Positions 34,020 through 45,490 of a stretch of DNA of 64,000 bases are shown in pieces. The DNA is from Massospora cicadina (taxonomy: Eukaryota; Entomophthoromycota; Entomophthoromycetes; Entomophthorales; Entomophthoraceae). The position numbers and the translations under genes are program-made. The notes under the pieces are model-generated. The model did no database searches. It was not told the DNA's origin and was given only the letters and a program-made list of their open reading frames with translations. Where the stretch lies: positions 62,001 to 126,000 of the forward strand of contig JAKSZP010010615.1 in assembly GCA_022478985.1 (NCBI GenBank). The letters run 5' to 3'. Position 1 is the first letter of the stretch; each line of letters opens with the position of its first letter.

Positions 34020-34760
34020 ATTTAGGGTGTGCTCAGAGGGGGTCCATTGATTGGATACTGGGGATCATCCTCCCATCAGAACTAAGCTAACCCGTCAATT
34101 GAGGGAAGCTGAAAACATTGTCACCGAGGAAATGGATAAGTTGCTGGAGCAAGGGATGCTCAAACTGTCCAATTGTCCGTGGGTTTCACCTATTCTGATT
34201 GTAAAAAAGAAGGACAGTACCAACTTGGTGGTGATAGACTACCAAAAGCTCAACAGTATTACTAAAGAAGGACTTTTGTACCTTTTTCTCAGATTGATGA
34301 TGCGTTGTATCAGTTAGATGGAGCTTGCTAATTCTTGGTGATGGATTTGTATTGGGTTACTGGCAAATTAAGCTGCCCATGATGGAATAGGAGAAATACG
34401 CCATAATTATGTAAATTTTTTTTTCAAACGAACTGTATGCCACAAAGGCTGTGTAATGCCCTGTCTAAGTTCCAAAGAGTCATGGACACTATCCACGGCG
34501 ACCTGAAGCTTTCATTAGTCCTTGTATACCTTGACAATATCAATGTTTTTTCTCAAACCTTTTCTGATACCTTAATCATCTAGAAGCAGTACTTCGCTGT
34601 CTCTCTGAAAAAAACATAATATTAAGCCTCATAAATGTGACTATTTAAAGGACCAGTCTTATACCTGGGGTTTGTGGTAGACTCTAAGGGGCTGAAGCCA
34701 CAGCCAGCAAAGGTAGATGCCATCTGAAAAATGGCTACACAAACAGTAAGCGCGACATAC
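34020..34760 (+). pseudogene. G reverse transcriptase (broken), YLDN box
   Basis: 34051-34317 reads MDTGDHPPIRTKLTRQLREA, EEMDKLLEQGMLKLS and SPILIVKKKDSTNLVVIDYQKL. About 34335 reads VMDLYWVTGK (motif A). LVLVYLDNINVFSQTF follows, with YLDN at 34527-34538. Stops and shifts lie between. Confidence 0.85.
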
Positions 34761-35330
34761 AAGTATTTTTGGGAATGGTCAGCTACTACCAGCGTTTCAT
34801 CCCTAACTTCAGCTATATTATGGGCCCACTATTTGAGCTGTTAAAAACGGATGCCATGTTTAAATGGATGGAACGCCATCAATACAACTTTGACACACTT
34901 CAGAAGTCGCTGTCAATGTTCTGGTGCTACGCTACCCAAACACTTATAAAAGTTTATCATTCAGATGGATGCATCTCTTTCCGCTGTTGTGAAAGTCCTT
35001 TCTCAGAATGACGATGAGATGATGGAGCATCCCATTTCATACTACAGTCGAAGCCTGAACTGCCATTGGCGTTATTATAACATGACCAAGTGAGAGTGCC
35101 TAATGGTAATTTGAGTGTATAAGCAATTTAGGATCTACTTGATGGGGTTAAGTTTAAAGTTGTAACATATTGCATGTTGCTATGCTGGTTACAGAACCTC
35201 AAGGAGCCTGAAGGGCGTCTAGCCTTATGGGCCCTCAAACTGAAGGCGTAAGACTTTGAGATCCTCCACCAACCTAGGGCATAACACCAGAACGCCAATT
35301 TCTTATCAATATTGCCAACTATTTCTGTTA
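34760..35330 (+). pseudogene. G RNase H domain (broken)
   Basis: 34769-35011 reads GMVSYYQRFIPNFSYIMGPLFELL, the end of the RT connection. About 34955-35010, in another frame, reads FIIQMDASLSAVVKVLSQ, the RNase H start. Later SYYSRSLN and KFKVVTYCMLLCWLQNLKEP match the D domain. Confidence 0.78.
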
Positions 35331-36535
35331 TAACAGATCTCAGTGTATTATGTATGACAAGATGCTTAGAAACAAATATGATGATGAACCGCCCCAAGCA
35401 ACACGGTATTAGACATAATAAAAGCCAATACATTTCATAAGAATGAAATATTGTACAAGCAGATAGTGGACACTACCATGAATATCTTAAGGCCTTCAGC
35501 CCAACCTAATTTAATGTGAGAGCACACCAAGCCGTTGGACATGGTGGAGTACATAAGACCCTGGATTTGTTGTGATCTTGGTACTATTGGGAGAGCATGA
35601 ACTTCGAAATTCTCTAAACCATTTCCTGCTTCCACCAGTGCCAAGTGAAAAGCTGTATCGCCAGAAGACCTCATACCGGCTAGTGAAACCCCATTTGCTT
35701 GGCATGCGGTTTCCCTTTATGCTGTTGGCCCTCTGTCAACAGGAGCTAACCGGTCTAAGTAAATTTTGGTGGCGATTGACCACTTTATCAGGTGGGTTGA
35801 AGCATGGGTGATACGGTATTTGAAAATGGTCAGAGTGTCCAAGTTTCCAATAAAATATATTATCCAGTGACATGGGTGTTTCAGTTCATTCTTACTGACA
35901 ATGTAACCAACTACACCTCGCACATCAATCCAAAGTTGAACAACCTAATGGGCATCCTTGGGGTTCTGACAACACCATATCACCCTTAGTCCAATGGAAT
36001 AGGTTGAATGGGTCAATGGGACCCTTGTGAATAAACTCTGGAAGCTTGTAAAGGATAGAACCTCTGAGTGAAGTTCCCTTCTGTCCGCCGCCGTTTTCAT
36101 ATGTAACATTTACTATCATTATGCCATATGGAAAATCCCCTTTAAATTATTTTATGGATGACACCCGCCATTATGGCATTGCTCTATGCGTGTGTAGAAG
36201 ATAATGGCAAAATGGATACCCATTGTTACTTGATTAATCTAGCCAATGTTTTGATCAAGTTGAAAATGGAAGCGTACTCCTTCAGCTTTACTAAAAAGTC
36301 AGGATAGACTGCCAATCAGTTACAGTGTAGCAGGTTAGTTCAGTTCCAAGAAGGAGAGATGATTTTGTTCCACGACCAGCACAGGTTAGGGCAAAAAAAC
36401 AAGTTGGCCAACATCTGTATTAGTCTGATCAAAACAATTGAGAAAATGTGCATCGACGCCTACACTATTAAAGAACCAGTGAGTGGTCAAATCATTAATT
36501 GAGTGCACGCAAAGTTTCTATGAGTGTACAAACAA
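35330..36535 (+). pseudogene. G integrase (broken)
   Basis: Readable blocks are GPLSTGANRSK and [14 protein letters not shown] (about 35725-35810), [22 protein letters not shown] (second Asp, 35890-35960) and SNGIG-stop-MGQWDP, where the catalytic Glu region is destroyed. LANVLIKLKMEAYSFSF and the C-terminal IEKMCIDAYTIKEPVSGQIIN follow to about 36500. The arrangement is identical to D. Confidence 0.78.
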
Positions 36536-36555
36536 TAGGAGATTTATTTCCAGTT

Positions 36556-36565
36556 AAGGGGGTAA
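36556..36565 (+). other. G polypurine tract
   Basis: AAGGGGGTAA directly precedes the 3' LTR start TGTCGAG. Confidence 0.7.
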
Positions 36566-36927
36566 TGTCGAGATTCTGATATGACTGGACAATAAGCTCT
36601 GAATAGCTATGGCGGATTGATGAGATTCTGCTGACCATGATGATAAATTATAATTATTTGAGCGCCTTAAGATGTGGGGATATTGAACTATAAAAGATTA
36701 TTATTGGATCGCTTCCAAATAAGGCAATAAAGTGATTTAAAGATTCAACAAATTTATTTAGATTGCATCAAACTAAGGTGACAGAAATTTAATAATACCA
36801 TATCCTGCTGGAACCAATGAGAATATGATGGAACCAAATATTCTAATCAAGGGACCAGTATCAATTATTGTTGCTGAGATATAAGCGAGATAGGAGATTA
36901 AAAGAAGAAGTTGTTAGTCTTTTTGAA
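36566..36927 (+). repeat. G 3' LTR, left fragment
   Basis: Aligns with 30543-30900 of the 5' LTR. It breaks in AAGTTGTTAGTCTTTTTGA, the target of insert H. Confidence 0.88.
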
Positions 36928-38823
36928 TTGAATTTATTCGAGGTACGCCAACCAGGGGATGGACTGTACCAAATTACAACATCAAAAACGAACAAAAATA
37001 AAACTACTAACCAAATGGGAAGCGGAAACCGCTAACCCACCGCGGCAGAGGGTGAGGAGGGTTTGGGGGTTGGTCCTCAGAAAGACCCACCCCGATCATG
37101 GGATGTTGGTTACAGTATCAGACCAGAGCAGAGAGCCAGGGCGTTGGGCATCTGCATAGTGGGGGTGGAGGTCAGCGTAGTAAGAGTTTTCAACTTTCTC
37201 ATCAAGATGATGATGGGAAAGTAATTCAACAAAGGCTGCGAGGAGAATTTCAGCCTCTTTGCAGGCTTTGGGAAGTTGGGCGAAAAGGGAGACACTGTGG
37301 CGGGTGATTTTGGCTGAGGGATTGAATGAAGCAAGCGTTGCGACATTCATAACAGCAACTTCAGCATCATCAAATAGTTTCAAGATGTCACTGCAGACGG
37401 ATTCAGGGAAATTGGGGGGAAGAAGAGGGTGGGCAGGCCGTGCTGGAACTGAGCCACTGACTGGGCCACCGCGGTGCATAGTTTTGGGCACTGAGGAGAG
37501 GCCACCGCAGCTAAGGCGAGCTGGTGGTCACTTTGGAAGGGGGCTGTATTTAGCAGAGGAGCGAAGTGACGAGGGGTAGGGGTTTCATCGAAGTCAGGAA
37601 GGAAAAATTCCTCCTGACCATAATCAAATTGGCTGAGAGGTTGACCTGTATGCTTACTAATGAGGACATTACCTGATTCGTCAATCTCAGCCAATAGATC
37701 CTATGAATTTTGGTTCACAGGAATAGTGGAGTTCGAATTCAGGTGGGTGGGATTGGGCGAATGGGCGACTGTTGGGTGCCAAAGGTGGTCCAAGAATTGT
37801 TATGATTGGCTGGGGTGGATTTAGGTGGGAGAGTGAGGCCGGAGGTTTTTAGGGGAGCTGATTTTCCACACAGGCCCACTGAATGAGATTAAAGGGTGGG
37901 AGGGGCAGCAAAGCGCCCCATACTGAACCCCCAGAGGGGGGCTCAGAAGCCGCGGCAGTGGAAGTGGCCTGAGGGCACGCTTTTTTTGCATGACCAAGGC
38001 CAAAGCAGAGGGAACAAATCTGCCAACCATTATCAACCCGAGCCAAAAAGATATGATCAGGCGCCGCAGCCACACTAGCGTAGGGTGGGATCTGTTGGGC
38101 CATGGCAGGGTGGTGTGGGATGATGGTGGCAGTTGCACGAGGAGCAGCAAGGCGCTCTGCACCAGATGGAATGGCAAAGACGAGGTTGGGCTGAGTGCCA
38201 TAAGCCATAAGCCCCATGATCAACTGGTCATACAAAACCTGGGATGGGAGGCGGGATGGGAGATTTGCAAAGGATACCACCAGGGCGGTGTCTGAAGAGA
38301 GGCGAGTATGGGTTGTGGGAATGGGGGTGTTTTTATAATTTAGAGGAGTCTGCGCTGCCGCTTCAGCGTCCTCCTCAGATTGGAACCCGACGTCAAAGTA
38401 GCCCTTAAAAGGGTGGAAGTCTACAAAGCCAGCCGGCGCAAAGGCCGCAGTGGCTAGGTTGATAATTGCCTTATCAGCATATAGGAACAAACGCCCATAT
38501 TCCACTCTGAGGCAATAGCAAATGGCAGAACGAGGGAGGGCGAGAGGATGGGGCGAGAAGGGTGGACGCGCGCCAGGTGGAGCGCTAAGTCCCGTGGGGG
38601 GAAAAACAGCTGGATGCAGTGGGCGGGCTGTTTGAGCCCATCCATATGCACTTGCCCGCGGGGTGGAGAATGCTAGGCGGGGGTGCACCACTGCCCCACA
38701 CTGGGGTGGCAGGCTACGGAGTTAAGGACATCAAAGAAAAGGCTTAGGCAGATGGCTGTGAATAAATAAAAACTTAAAATATAGAATCACTCAAAAGTGA
38801 CTTTGAGCAGTAAAATAAAGTTT
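36928..38823 (-). mobile_element. H: ORF1-only (HAL1-like) LINE insertion
   Basis: A complete 1.9-kb minus-strand insertion flanked by a perfect 19-bp TSD, AAGTTGTTAGTCTTTTTGA (36909-36927 and 38824-38842). It has a short 5' UTR (about 130 bp), one ORF1 and a 3' UTR of about 170 bp, with no APE or RT. Its last ~36 nt resemble the 3' end of LF (the pattern CCATCCC-TGGT...CG-AATAAATT-AA), suggesting mobilisation in trans by an LF-type enzyme. L0 has the same ORF1-to-3' UTR junction. Confidence 0.85.
37096..38691 (-). pseudogene. H ORF1, CCHC RNA-binding protein (shifted)
   Basis: 38691-37849 is open for 280 codons: a Pro/Ala-rich N-terminus, then EYGRLFLYADKAIINLA and YFDVGFQSEEDAEAAAQTP (probable RRM-like region), NTPIPTTHTRLSSDTALVVSF, and the knuckle CSLCFGLGHAKKAC (CX2CX4HX4C). 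After a stop at 37849 it continues in other frames, 37694-37380 and 37491-37096, with a Pro-rich linker and a helical C-terminus (EVAVMNVATLASF). About 500 residues if intact. The plus-strand ORFs are shadows. It is GC-richer than the surrounding DNA. Homologous to L0 and distantly to the ORF1 of LF. Confidence 0.82.
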
Positions 38824-38842
38824 AAGTTGTTAGTCTTTTTGA

Positions 38843-39038
38843 TAGAGCGGAACAGCAAGGAACTTCTTTATTTATTAAATAAATAAAAGTGTTGTCAGGG
38901 AAATTGCACCATAATTTATAATAAAATTCAAGCATGTTTGGAAGACTGAAAATCCACACATCATCCATCTGTTGTTCAGTGGGTTTAACCTGTGTAATAC
39001 TTACGTAGTAACCTAACAGTATAATTATAAATTATACA
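38843..39038 (+). repeat. G 3' LTR, right fragment
   Basis: Resumes the LTR after H, aligning with 30905-31095, and ends AAATTATACA. The shared stretch TTTATTAAATAAATAAAAGTG is followed by the CATCATCCATCTG block present in both copies. Confidence 0.85.
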
Positions 39039-39780
39039 TGGAAGAAGTTACCTTCTTGGGTATTTTTGTCTTGAAAAATGGCTATTCCATACCACCCAGA
39101 ATATTGGACACCATCTGTGAGTGGCCAAATCTAACAACCCAGAAGCTACTAAGAAGATTCTTGGGCATCATTGTCTTTTTAATGAAATTCTCTCCCGCAC
39201 CTTCATAGTTATCCACACTACTGCACCTTCTTACAGGCAAAAACGTACTTTTTTGCTAGATGCCTAAGTGACAGCAAACATTTAATTCTATTAAAAGGTG
39301 CTCTTGTCATCACCAATCCTTAAGCACACGGATCCTTCCAAACCCTATATTGTAGCATATTATGCACCTTCCGCCATGGTAGGGTCTGTTTTGCTCCAGG
39401 AGCGCAATGGATTGGAACACCCTGTTGCTTAATATTCCCATAAGATCTCTTCAACTGTGCAATAATAGGCCATCCATGACAATGAGTTGGCAGCCTTGGC
39501 GTGGGCCTTGACCCACCGGCAATATCTTTTACAAGGTGCTCAGCACAAGTTGACTGTGCGGACTAACCACCAAGCTCTACTATATTTCTGCAAACCACAG
39601 AAGTTGGCGCACCGTCAGGCCTGAACCTACTGGGACTTGTGCAGCTTTAACTTAAATAATGAGTTTTTGAAGGGATCCCTGAATGTCCTTCCCAATTTTT
39701 TCAGTCACAGTCCCACACTTTGCCCAAAGGATTTAAATAAAGTAATCTCATCACACTTGTTCCCCCCACTAAAATCCTGA
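39039..39780 (+). pseudogene. A1 RT thumb and RNase H (broken)
   Basis: Begins EVTFLGIFVLKNGYSIPPRILDTICEWP, the thumb and connection, then FLGIIVFLMKF. About 39315-39420 reads DPSKPYIVAYYAPSAMVGSVLLQ, where A2 has YIIECDASSTVVGAVLLQ, so the RNase H Asp has become Tyr. RTNHQALLYFCKPQKLAHRQ follows near 39555-39620. Confidence 0.8.
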
Positions 39781-41236
39781 TGATTGTACCTCACATAATT
39801 TCAGCAGAAGTTTTAGCTCCAGATGCGCCTTTTATGTCATGGGTCTTAGCTGCTCAGTTGGCATGTGAAGAGGGTTGAAACTTATGGAGCGGTTGTCCCT
39901 CCCAGATTTCAAACATTCCTTATATTCGTTGGCTGAGGGGCTCATCCAGTTTAGGTCTCAGGTGTAGGTTCAACCCCTCCTCTATGCTAAAGTTATTTAA
40001 GCTCATCACAATCCCCCCAAGTTTTTCATCTGGGGAATAAGAAATGTATTGATCTAGTAAATTGTACCTACGACTGTCCTGGCTTGTCAAAGGATGTTAC
40101 AACCTGGATTGCCAACTGTGTGACGTGCGTGAAGTTCAAGTCAGACCAGTCTGGTAGGAATCGTCTTCTTCACCCCTTGCAGCAGGCATAGGGTCCATGG
40201 ACATTGGTGTCTGTGTACTTTAGTGTTGAGCTGCCCAGCTCCAAGGTTTTACAGCAGTTATAGTGGTCGTAGACTGCTTCACTAAATTCTCCCTGTATAT
40301 CCCATGCTCCTCCATTATTACATCTGAAGATTCTTTTCGCCTGTTTGTGCGCCATTGGTTTTCAAAGTTCAGGATCCCACAGGAATTTATAAGCAACCGT
40401 GGGGAACAATTTACAGCGTAATTTTGGATTGAGCTCTTGGCAATCTTGAAGATTACGCCCTGCTTCACAACCGCACATCATCCACAGTTGGGTGGTCAAA
40501 CTGAACAATAAATTTCAATCTTGGAGCAGTACCTGCGGTGTTACGCTTTAGCCTCTCAGGATACCTGAGCGGAGGACCTATCCCTTGCCCAGTTTTCATA
40601 CAATAATGGGACACATGCATCCACTGGCTTCTCCCCATATGAAGCAGCATTGGGTTATAATCCCTTATTCTTAGTTGTCCCATGCCTTCGTCCTGAGGTA
40701 CCAGCTGCAGCCAATCACGCTCAGAATATTTGGGACACACAGCTCTGGTTAGGGATCATTTAACTAAATCCATAAGCAACTACAAATGGCTTCTTGGATT
40801 GGAAGTGATTCCTGGCTCATTAGATAAAGGTGTGATCATAAGTTATGCTTGACATGCGCCACTTGCAGATGCAGGCGCCCACATGCAAGTTTGCAAGTAA
40901 ACGCTTGGGTACCCATTCAGTGGAAGAAGACTTAAGGAATTGCGCCTTCCATCTGAAGTTGCCACCCCACTGGAAAAATCATCTGGTGATCCAGTTTCTC
41001 AACTGTCCCCATTTAAGGGAGCAATTCCAAAAGACCCAGAGCCCATTGTAATTGCAAGCACGAAGGAAGCTGAGATTGAGGGCATACTAGCCCCCTAACA
41101 ATCACGCAGGTCAATCCAGTACCTCATAATGTGGAAAAGCTTTCCAGCCTACAAGAATAGCTGTATTGGCACATGGGACTGCACTAACTAATTGGAGCCC
41201 AATGAGGCTTTCCATTCCACCCACCCAGATGCTCCC
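39780..41236 (+). pseudogene. A1 integrase and chromodomain (cut by D)
   Basis: About 40050-40140 reads CTYDCPGLSKDVTTWIANCVTCVKFK, the zinc-binding end. About 40195-40260 reads GPWTLVSVYFSVELPSS, with the first core Asp changed. 40845-41051 reads FHLKLPPHWKNHLVIQFLN, the LKLPP-W-IHPVF motif. 41065-41236 reads EIEGILAP, IQYLIMWKSFPAY, WDCTN and HSTHPDAP, a decayed chromodomain, the histone-mark-reading module of chromoviruses. D cuts it at HPDAP, and the frame ends after D as RPPQDWYANGY plus stop. Minus-strand ORFs here are shadows. Confidence 0.8.
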
Positions 41237-41801
41237 TGTCGCGATTTTGATATGACTGAATGATAATTTTGGGACAGCTGGGTAGAATCTGCTGAACATA
41301 GTATCAGTTACAAATATTTGAGTGCCTTGAGATGAGGTGATATTGGGATATAACAGGTCTTATTCGATATAATGAGTTTATTGGATCGCCTCTATATAGG
41401 CAATAAGGTGATAAGGCGATGTTGATATTTGACAAATAAGAAGTAAACTGCCTACAAATAGGGCGACAGCAAATTAATAATAACAAGCCAAATTTGAGGA
41501 AAATCGGTGGAATAGAATACCCCAAGCAATGAGAAATAGTATCACCTGAAGCTGATGTATATAAGAGAAATGGGCAATTGAGAGAGGTAGGTTTTAGTGC
41601 AGACGAGATGGGACAGCGAAAAGTAGCTGTATTTATAGAAAAAATAAAAGAACTGGTTGGGGCAATTGCTCCTATTTTTAAGTATATTTTCAAGTGCATC
41701 CAAAGGACTGACAATCCCCACATCATCCGTCCATTACTCAGAGGGCTTGACCTGTGTGAATAGCCTGATGGATCCTAGCAATTCCATCCAAAATTATAAC
41801 A
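41237..41801 (+). repeat. D 5' LTR
   Basis: Runs from TGTCGCGATTTTGATATGAC to AAATTATAACA. It serves as the empty-site reference for the micro-retroposon in the 3' LTR: the site is ACAAATATTTGAGTGCCTTG here. Confidence 0.92.
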
Positions 41802-41802
41802 G

Positions 41803-41820
41803 TGGTGCTCACTACAGGGG
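41803..41820 (+). promoter_or_regulatory. D primer-binding site
   Basis: TGGTGCTCACTACAGGGG begins one base after the LTR. It is identical to the site in F. Confidence 0.88.
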
Positions 41821-43490
41821 GCACATTGATCAACCACCCAACACTCCAGAACTCCAGTCGCCAACCATGCCTTACCCAAGCCATGTCATTGGGGAGTCTT
41901 CCTGGAACCCCACATCAGCTGGATATGAGGAACTCAACGTTGCCTCAGACGTAGTACTCAAAAACAAAGATGAACTCCTTCAAGAACATAAAGCGGTCAT
42001 GCACCAACTTGATTGTACGTTTAGTTAAATGCGAATCTTGGGACTACAAAACAAAAAACTTGCTGAATGACTGAATGATATCACCCAGCGGCTGCAATAT
42101 GCAGAACAAAGATTCTCTACTTCTCTCGGTCATTTCTCTGGGAGGATGATGACTATCAAGAAGAAGCATCCTACATAGGAGAAAACAGCGTTGGTCAAAG
42201 CTATGACACTCACAATAATAGCACCGGATATTCATATGCGTCAGAACACCACTTACCTCCAGTAATGGCTGTACCACCTACAACCAACGGTCCTGCTACC
42301 CCTGAAGTGACAAATATCCCAACTTCTGCTAATCCCACTCCTCATCAAGAATCTGCTTTCAGGTCTTGTTCCATTCCTCAGTGCGGGCCTAACAACCACA
42401 AACAAAAGGAGGAAATTAGTATTGAAAAGATGCCCCTGTTTGACCGCAATAGGAACATCATTGGGTTATTTAAATAATTTGAGTTTTCCCCGGAAGGAGC
42501 CTCTGATAAAATGGAAGGCTAAGTTTCTAATATCTGCCCTGGATGTAGGAATCACCGATCAGGTCACCTGTTACCTCCCATTTAATTCTGTCTCCTATAA
42601 GGACATAAAGGACCCCGGTCTCCACTTGTTTGGGGGAGACTCAAAAATGTCGCAGTGGAAAGTGGAATTTTTAATAATCAGATTCCATCAAAACGAGACT
42701 CTCATTGAGTTCTCTGATTAATTCACAACAGAAGCCCATGTACTGATTGGAGCTGGGTACTTAGCAGAAGCTGACATGTGCATTGCCATGTCCGCTGTGG
42801 TGAAGCTATATTGCAAACTTTCGAATGTCATTTTGCATACTTCTGGACAAAGATGCGACTCTGCTTAAGATTGTACAGTTTTTATGTCAGGTATCCCCTA
42901 ACTTTTTGCTGCAAAATTCGGATCACATGACTACTGCTGGCATGGCACCCTCTTATTCCAGAGAATTCTTCCGTCCACCTCCAGCTTCATTTAGTAATCC
43001 TCAGCCTTACTATAACTCTGTGCCTCATCATCGGCCAAATTATAATCAACAGTTCAATCAGCATTAATGGGCTGGCCATGACAACCGCCAGCAACCTAGT
43101 TATTGACCTGGACCCAATTATGATGACTGTTAACAATCAGCTTACTGACCTGGAACTGGGTATACCAAATGACCCCAACCCTTCCAGTCTGGACCCACTT
43201 ATGATAACCCAGGACGTGGTTCTTATGGGGTTAACTGCATGAATGCGGTCGCCCTGGTCATTTGGCAAAATTCTGACATAATCGCCATGTGAATTATGTA
43301 CAACAAGATCAATACTACCAGGGAAAAGATGGAGTGGAGTTAGAGATGGGACCCTCTACCTCCGCAATACCCTCTATACATGTCCCCAAATTAATAGTAG
43401 TATACCCTGTGAGAGTCTCTCAGTATGATGATGGAATTTTATATCAGCAGCCGGTTGGAGGAGTAAACGTAGTAACCTGATCTCAAGCTA
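41821..43490 (+). pseudogene. D Gag (broken)
   Basis: Begins in the frame of 41657-42028 (TPELQSPTMPYPSHVIGE, then NKDELLQEHKAVMHQLD, a helical segment). 42422-42721 reads LIKWKAKFLISALDVGITDQVTCYL, the capsid core. About 42870-43060 is Pro/Tyr/Gln-rich. About 43230-43275 holds a CCHC knuckle (CGRPGHLAKF) disrupted by a one-base shift and a stop in place of the last Cys. 43289-43480 is the tail before the protease. Confidence 0.78.
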
Positions 43491-43543
43491 AGGCAGCGGC
43501 AGAAGATGAGTCCCTCAAACAACCAAAGCCCTATGACTGTCAA

Positions 43544-44440
43544 ATGCTTGATCAAACTTCCTCAGACCAACTTGATCCTGCCGTGGATGAGCCAACTCTG
43601 AAAGGAGTGAACGTCGCCCTTCCAGTAGATGTTATTGTCAGAGAATACCCCCAAGTCGGAGAGGGGGTTATGAAATTTTCTTGGGAAAAGAGAGCCCGTA
43701 GATGTTCACATATTAAACAGTCAATATTTATCTTATTCTGAGTGTACATAATGTGATATTTTTGTAGTGAAAAATAGAGTTCGCGCTATAATAGATACTG
43801 GTACTCCAGTCAACATAGTGTCCACTAAGTTGATGGCAAAATTTACGTTGAAACCTGATGTGGACCATCACATGGCTTACAGAACTGCTGGAGCTGTAAG
43901 CACTGTCTCTGAGGGAGCTTATAGTGCACTGCCTCTGCGCTTTGGGTCCATTGTTGTTGTGGCTCCAGTGATTGTGTTACTGAATGAACACTACAACCTA
44001 TTAATTGGGACCGCTTTTCTGCGTCATTTTGGGGCTATCATTGATATGATGGAGGAGACACTCGACATCTTGGGTCAGCGGATCCAGATTTACTTTACTA
44101 CTAGGGGATACCATTGATCCAGTGCATACAAGTCATATCAACCTCGCCTATAGTGATGGGGTATGGACTGTTTGCTACCATTGACTGAAGCGCAAAACTT
44201 GGGCCCTTCCACAGCAGATCTATGAATATTAAGGGATATCTCTTCGAGCGGCAGGGCCCATATCTATCCTTTCTGGCCATCAAGTCTTAGTAAATACTGA
44301 GTTAGAGGTAGAAGTGCCAAGTGGGTTTTATGAGGAAGTTATTGGGCTCTATCATCAAACACAGTTTGAGCCGCATGTGGCTCCAGGGTTATACTCCCAG
44401 GACATGGGGAGATAAAGTTTTGTTAGCAAACCTGAAGAGC
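43544..44440 (+). pseudogene. D protease and PR-RT linker
   Basis: 43767-44117 is open and reads VRAIIDTGTPVNIVSTKLMAKF, with an intact retropepsin DTG, then YRTAGAVSTVSEGAYSALPLRF and NLLIGTAFLRHFGAIID. This is the best protease domain in the window. A linker follows (VNTELEVEVPSGFYEEVIG, about 44290-44350) with stops. Confidence 0.82.
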
Positions 44441-44446
44441 TAACCA

Positions 44447-45490
44447 ATGCAGATCTGCTGCAACCAAACTATAGTGTATCTACATCTGATTACCATAGAT
44501 GAGGTCCATCCAGTTCATGATTTCAGATTATTGGATGAATTTGGACTACCACTCGAAACATCAGTTGATGTACTAATGGTGGTACCATGGAGTAATTTAA
44601 TGGGATTAAAGGATAAACAAAAAGTTAAACAATGGCTTTATTTCAGAAATACAAGGGGATTTTTGCTGTTGACAATCACAACTTAGGGTGTGCTCGGGGG
44701 TTAGTCCATTGATTGGACACCGGTGATCATCCTCTGATAGGGTCTCAGCCAATCCGCCACTCTCAGGCAGTAGAAGATATGGTTACTGAAGAAATTGACA
44801 AGTTATTAAAACAAGGGATGCTTGAGCCATCCAAGAGCCCGTGGGCTTCGCCTGTTCTAATTGTAAAAAATAAGGATGGCACCAACTGGGCAGTAATAGA
44901 CAACTGGAAGCTCAACAGCATTACAAAATGGATTTTTACCCCTTGCCAAGAATTGACGACACTTTAGACCAATTAGGGGGTGCCCGCTACTTTTCTGCGA
45001 TGGACTTAATATCAGGCTACTGGCAAATCGAGTTACCCATGACAGAACAGGAAAGATGCGCTGTGATCACCTCTAAAGGCCAATTTCAACCAACACAGAT
45101 GCCTCAAGGACTGTGTAATGCTCCTGCTACTTTTCAGCGAGCCATGGACACTATTATTGGCGACCTGAAACTGGAATGCGTTCTAGTATACTCTCAATGA
45201 TATTAACATATTCTCTCAGACCTTTTTGGAGCATCTTGACCACCTTGAAGCAGTTTTCCGCCGGCTGGCTGAGGTGAACATTAAAATTAAACCTCAACAG
45301 TGTAACTTTTTTAAAGATCAGCTAGAATACCTGGGTTTTGTGGTAGAACAACTGGACTGCAGCCACAACTGGCTAAGGTGGAGGCCATCAGCAAAATGAC
45401 TACACCTTATAGTAATCATGATATACAGGTATTTCTGGGGATGGTCAGTTACTACTGACGCTATATCCCTAATTTTAGCTGTATTTGGGG
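44447..45490 (+). pseudogene. D reverse transcriptase
   Basis: 44713-44967 reads EEIDKLLKQGMLEPSKSPW, SPVLIVKNKDGTNWAVID. 44928-45200 reads PLPRIDDTLDQLGGARYF, FSAMDLISGYWQIELP (motif A), MPQGLCNAPATFQRAMDTI and LKLECVLVYS, where a one-base change shifts the frame in the active-site box. In the corrected phase the box reads L-N-D-I, so it differs from the YLDN of the sister elements. The connection LGMVSYY-RYIPNFS ends near 45480. Confidence 0.88.

Larger units (their letters stand above)
30543..39038 (+). mobile_element. G: gypsy retrotransposon in A1 RT gene
   Basis: Plus-strand gypsy element of about 6.6 kb (8.5 kb with H inside). 5' LTR 30543-31095; 3' LTR 36566-36927 plus 38843-39038. 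TSD gggaa/tggaa (30538-30542 and 39039-39043, one mismatch), and the A1 thumb motif CEFYWE-EVTFLG reads across the junction. LTR starts and internal genes resemble D, its nearest relative here. Everything is heavily decayed. Confidence 0.88.

Noticed and set aside
36959..38295. Several plus-strand ORFs over element H
   Set aside because: Shadows of the GC-rich minus-strand ORF1; they carry no conserved motif and are not maintained in L0.
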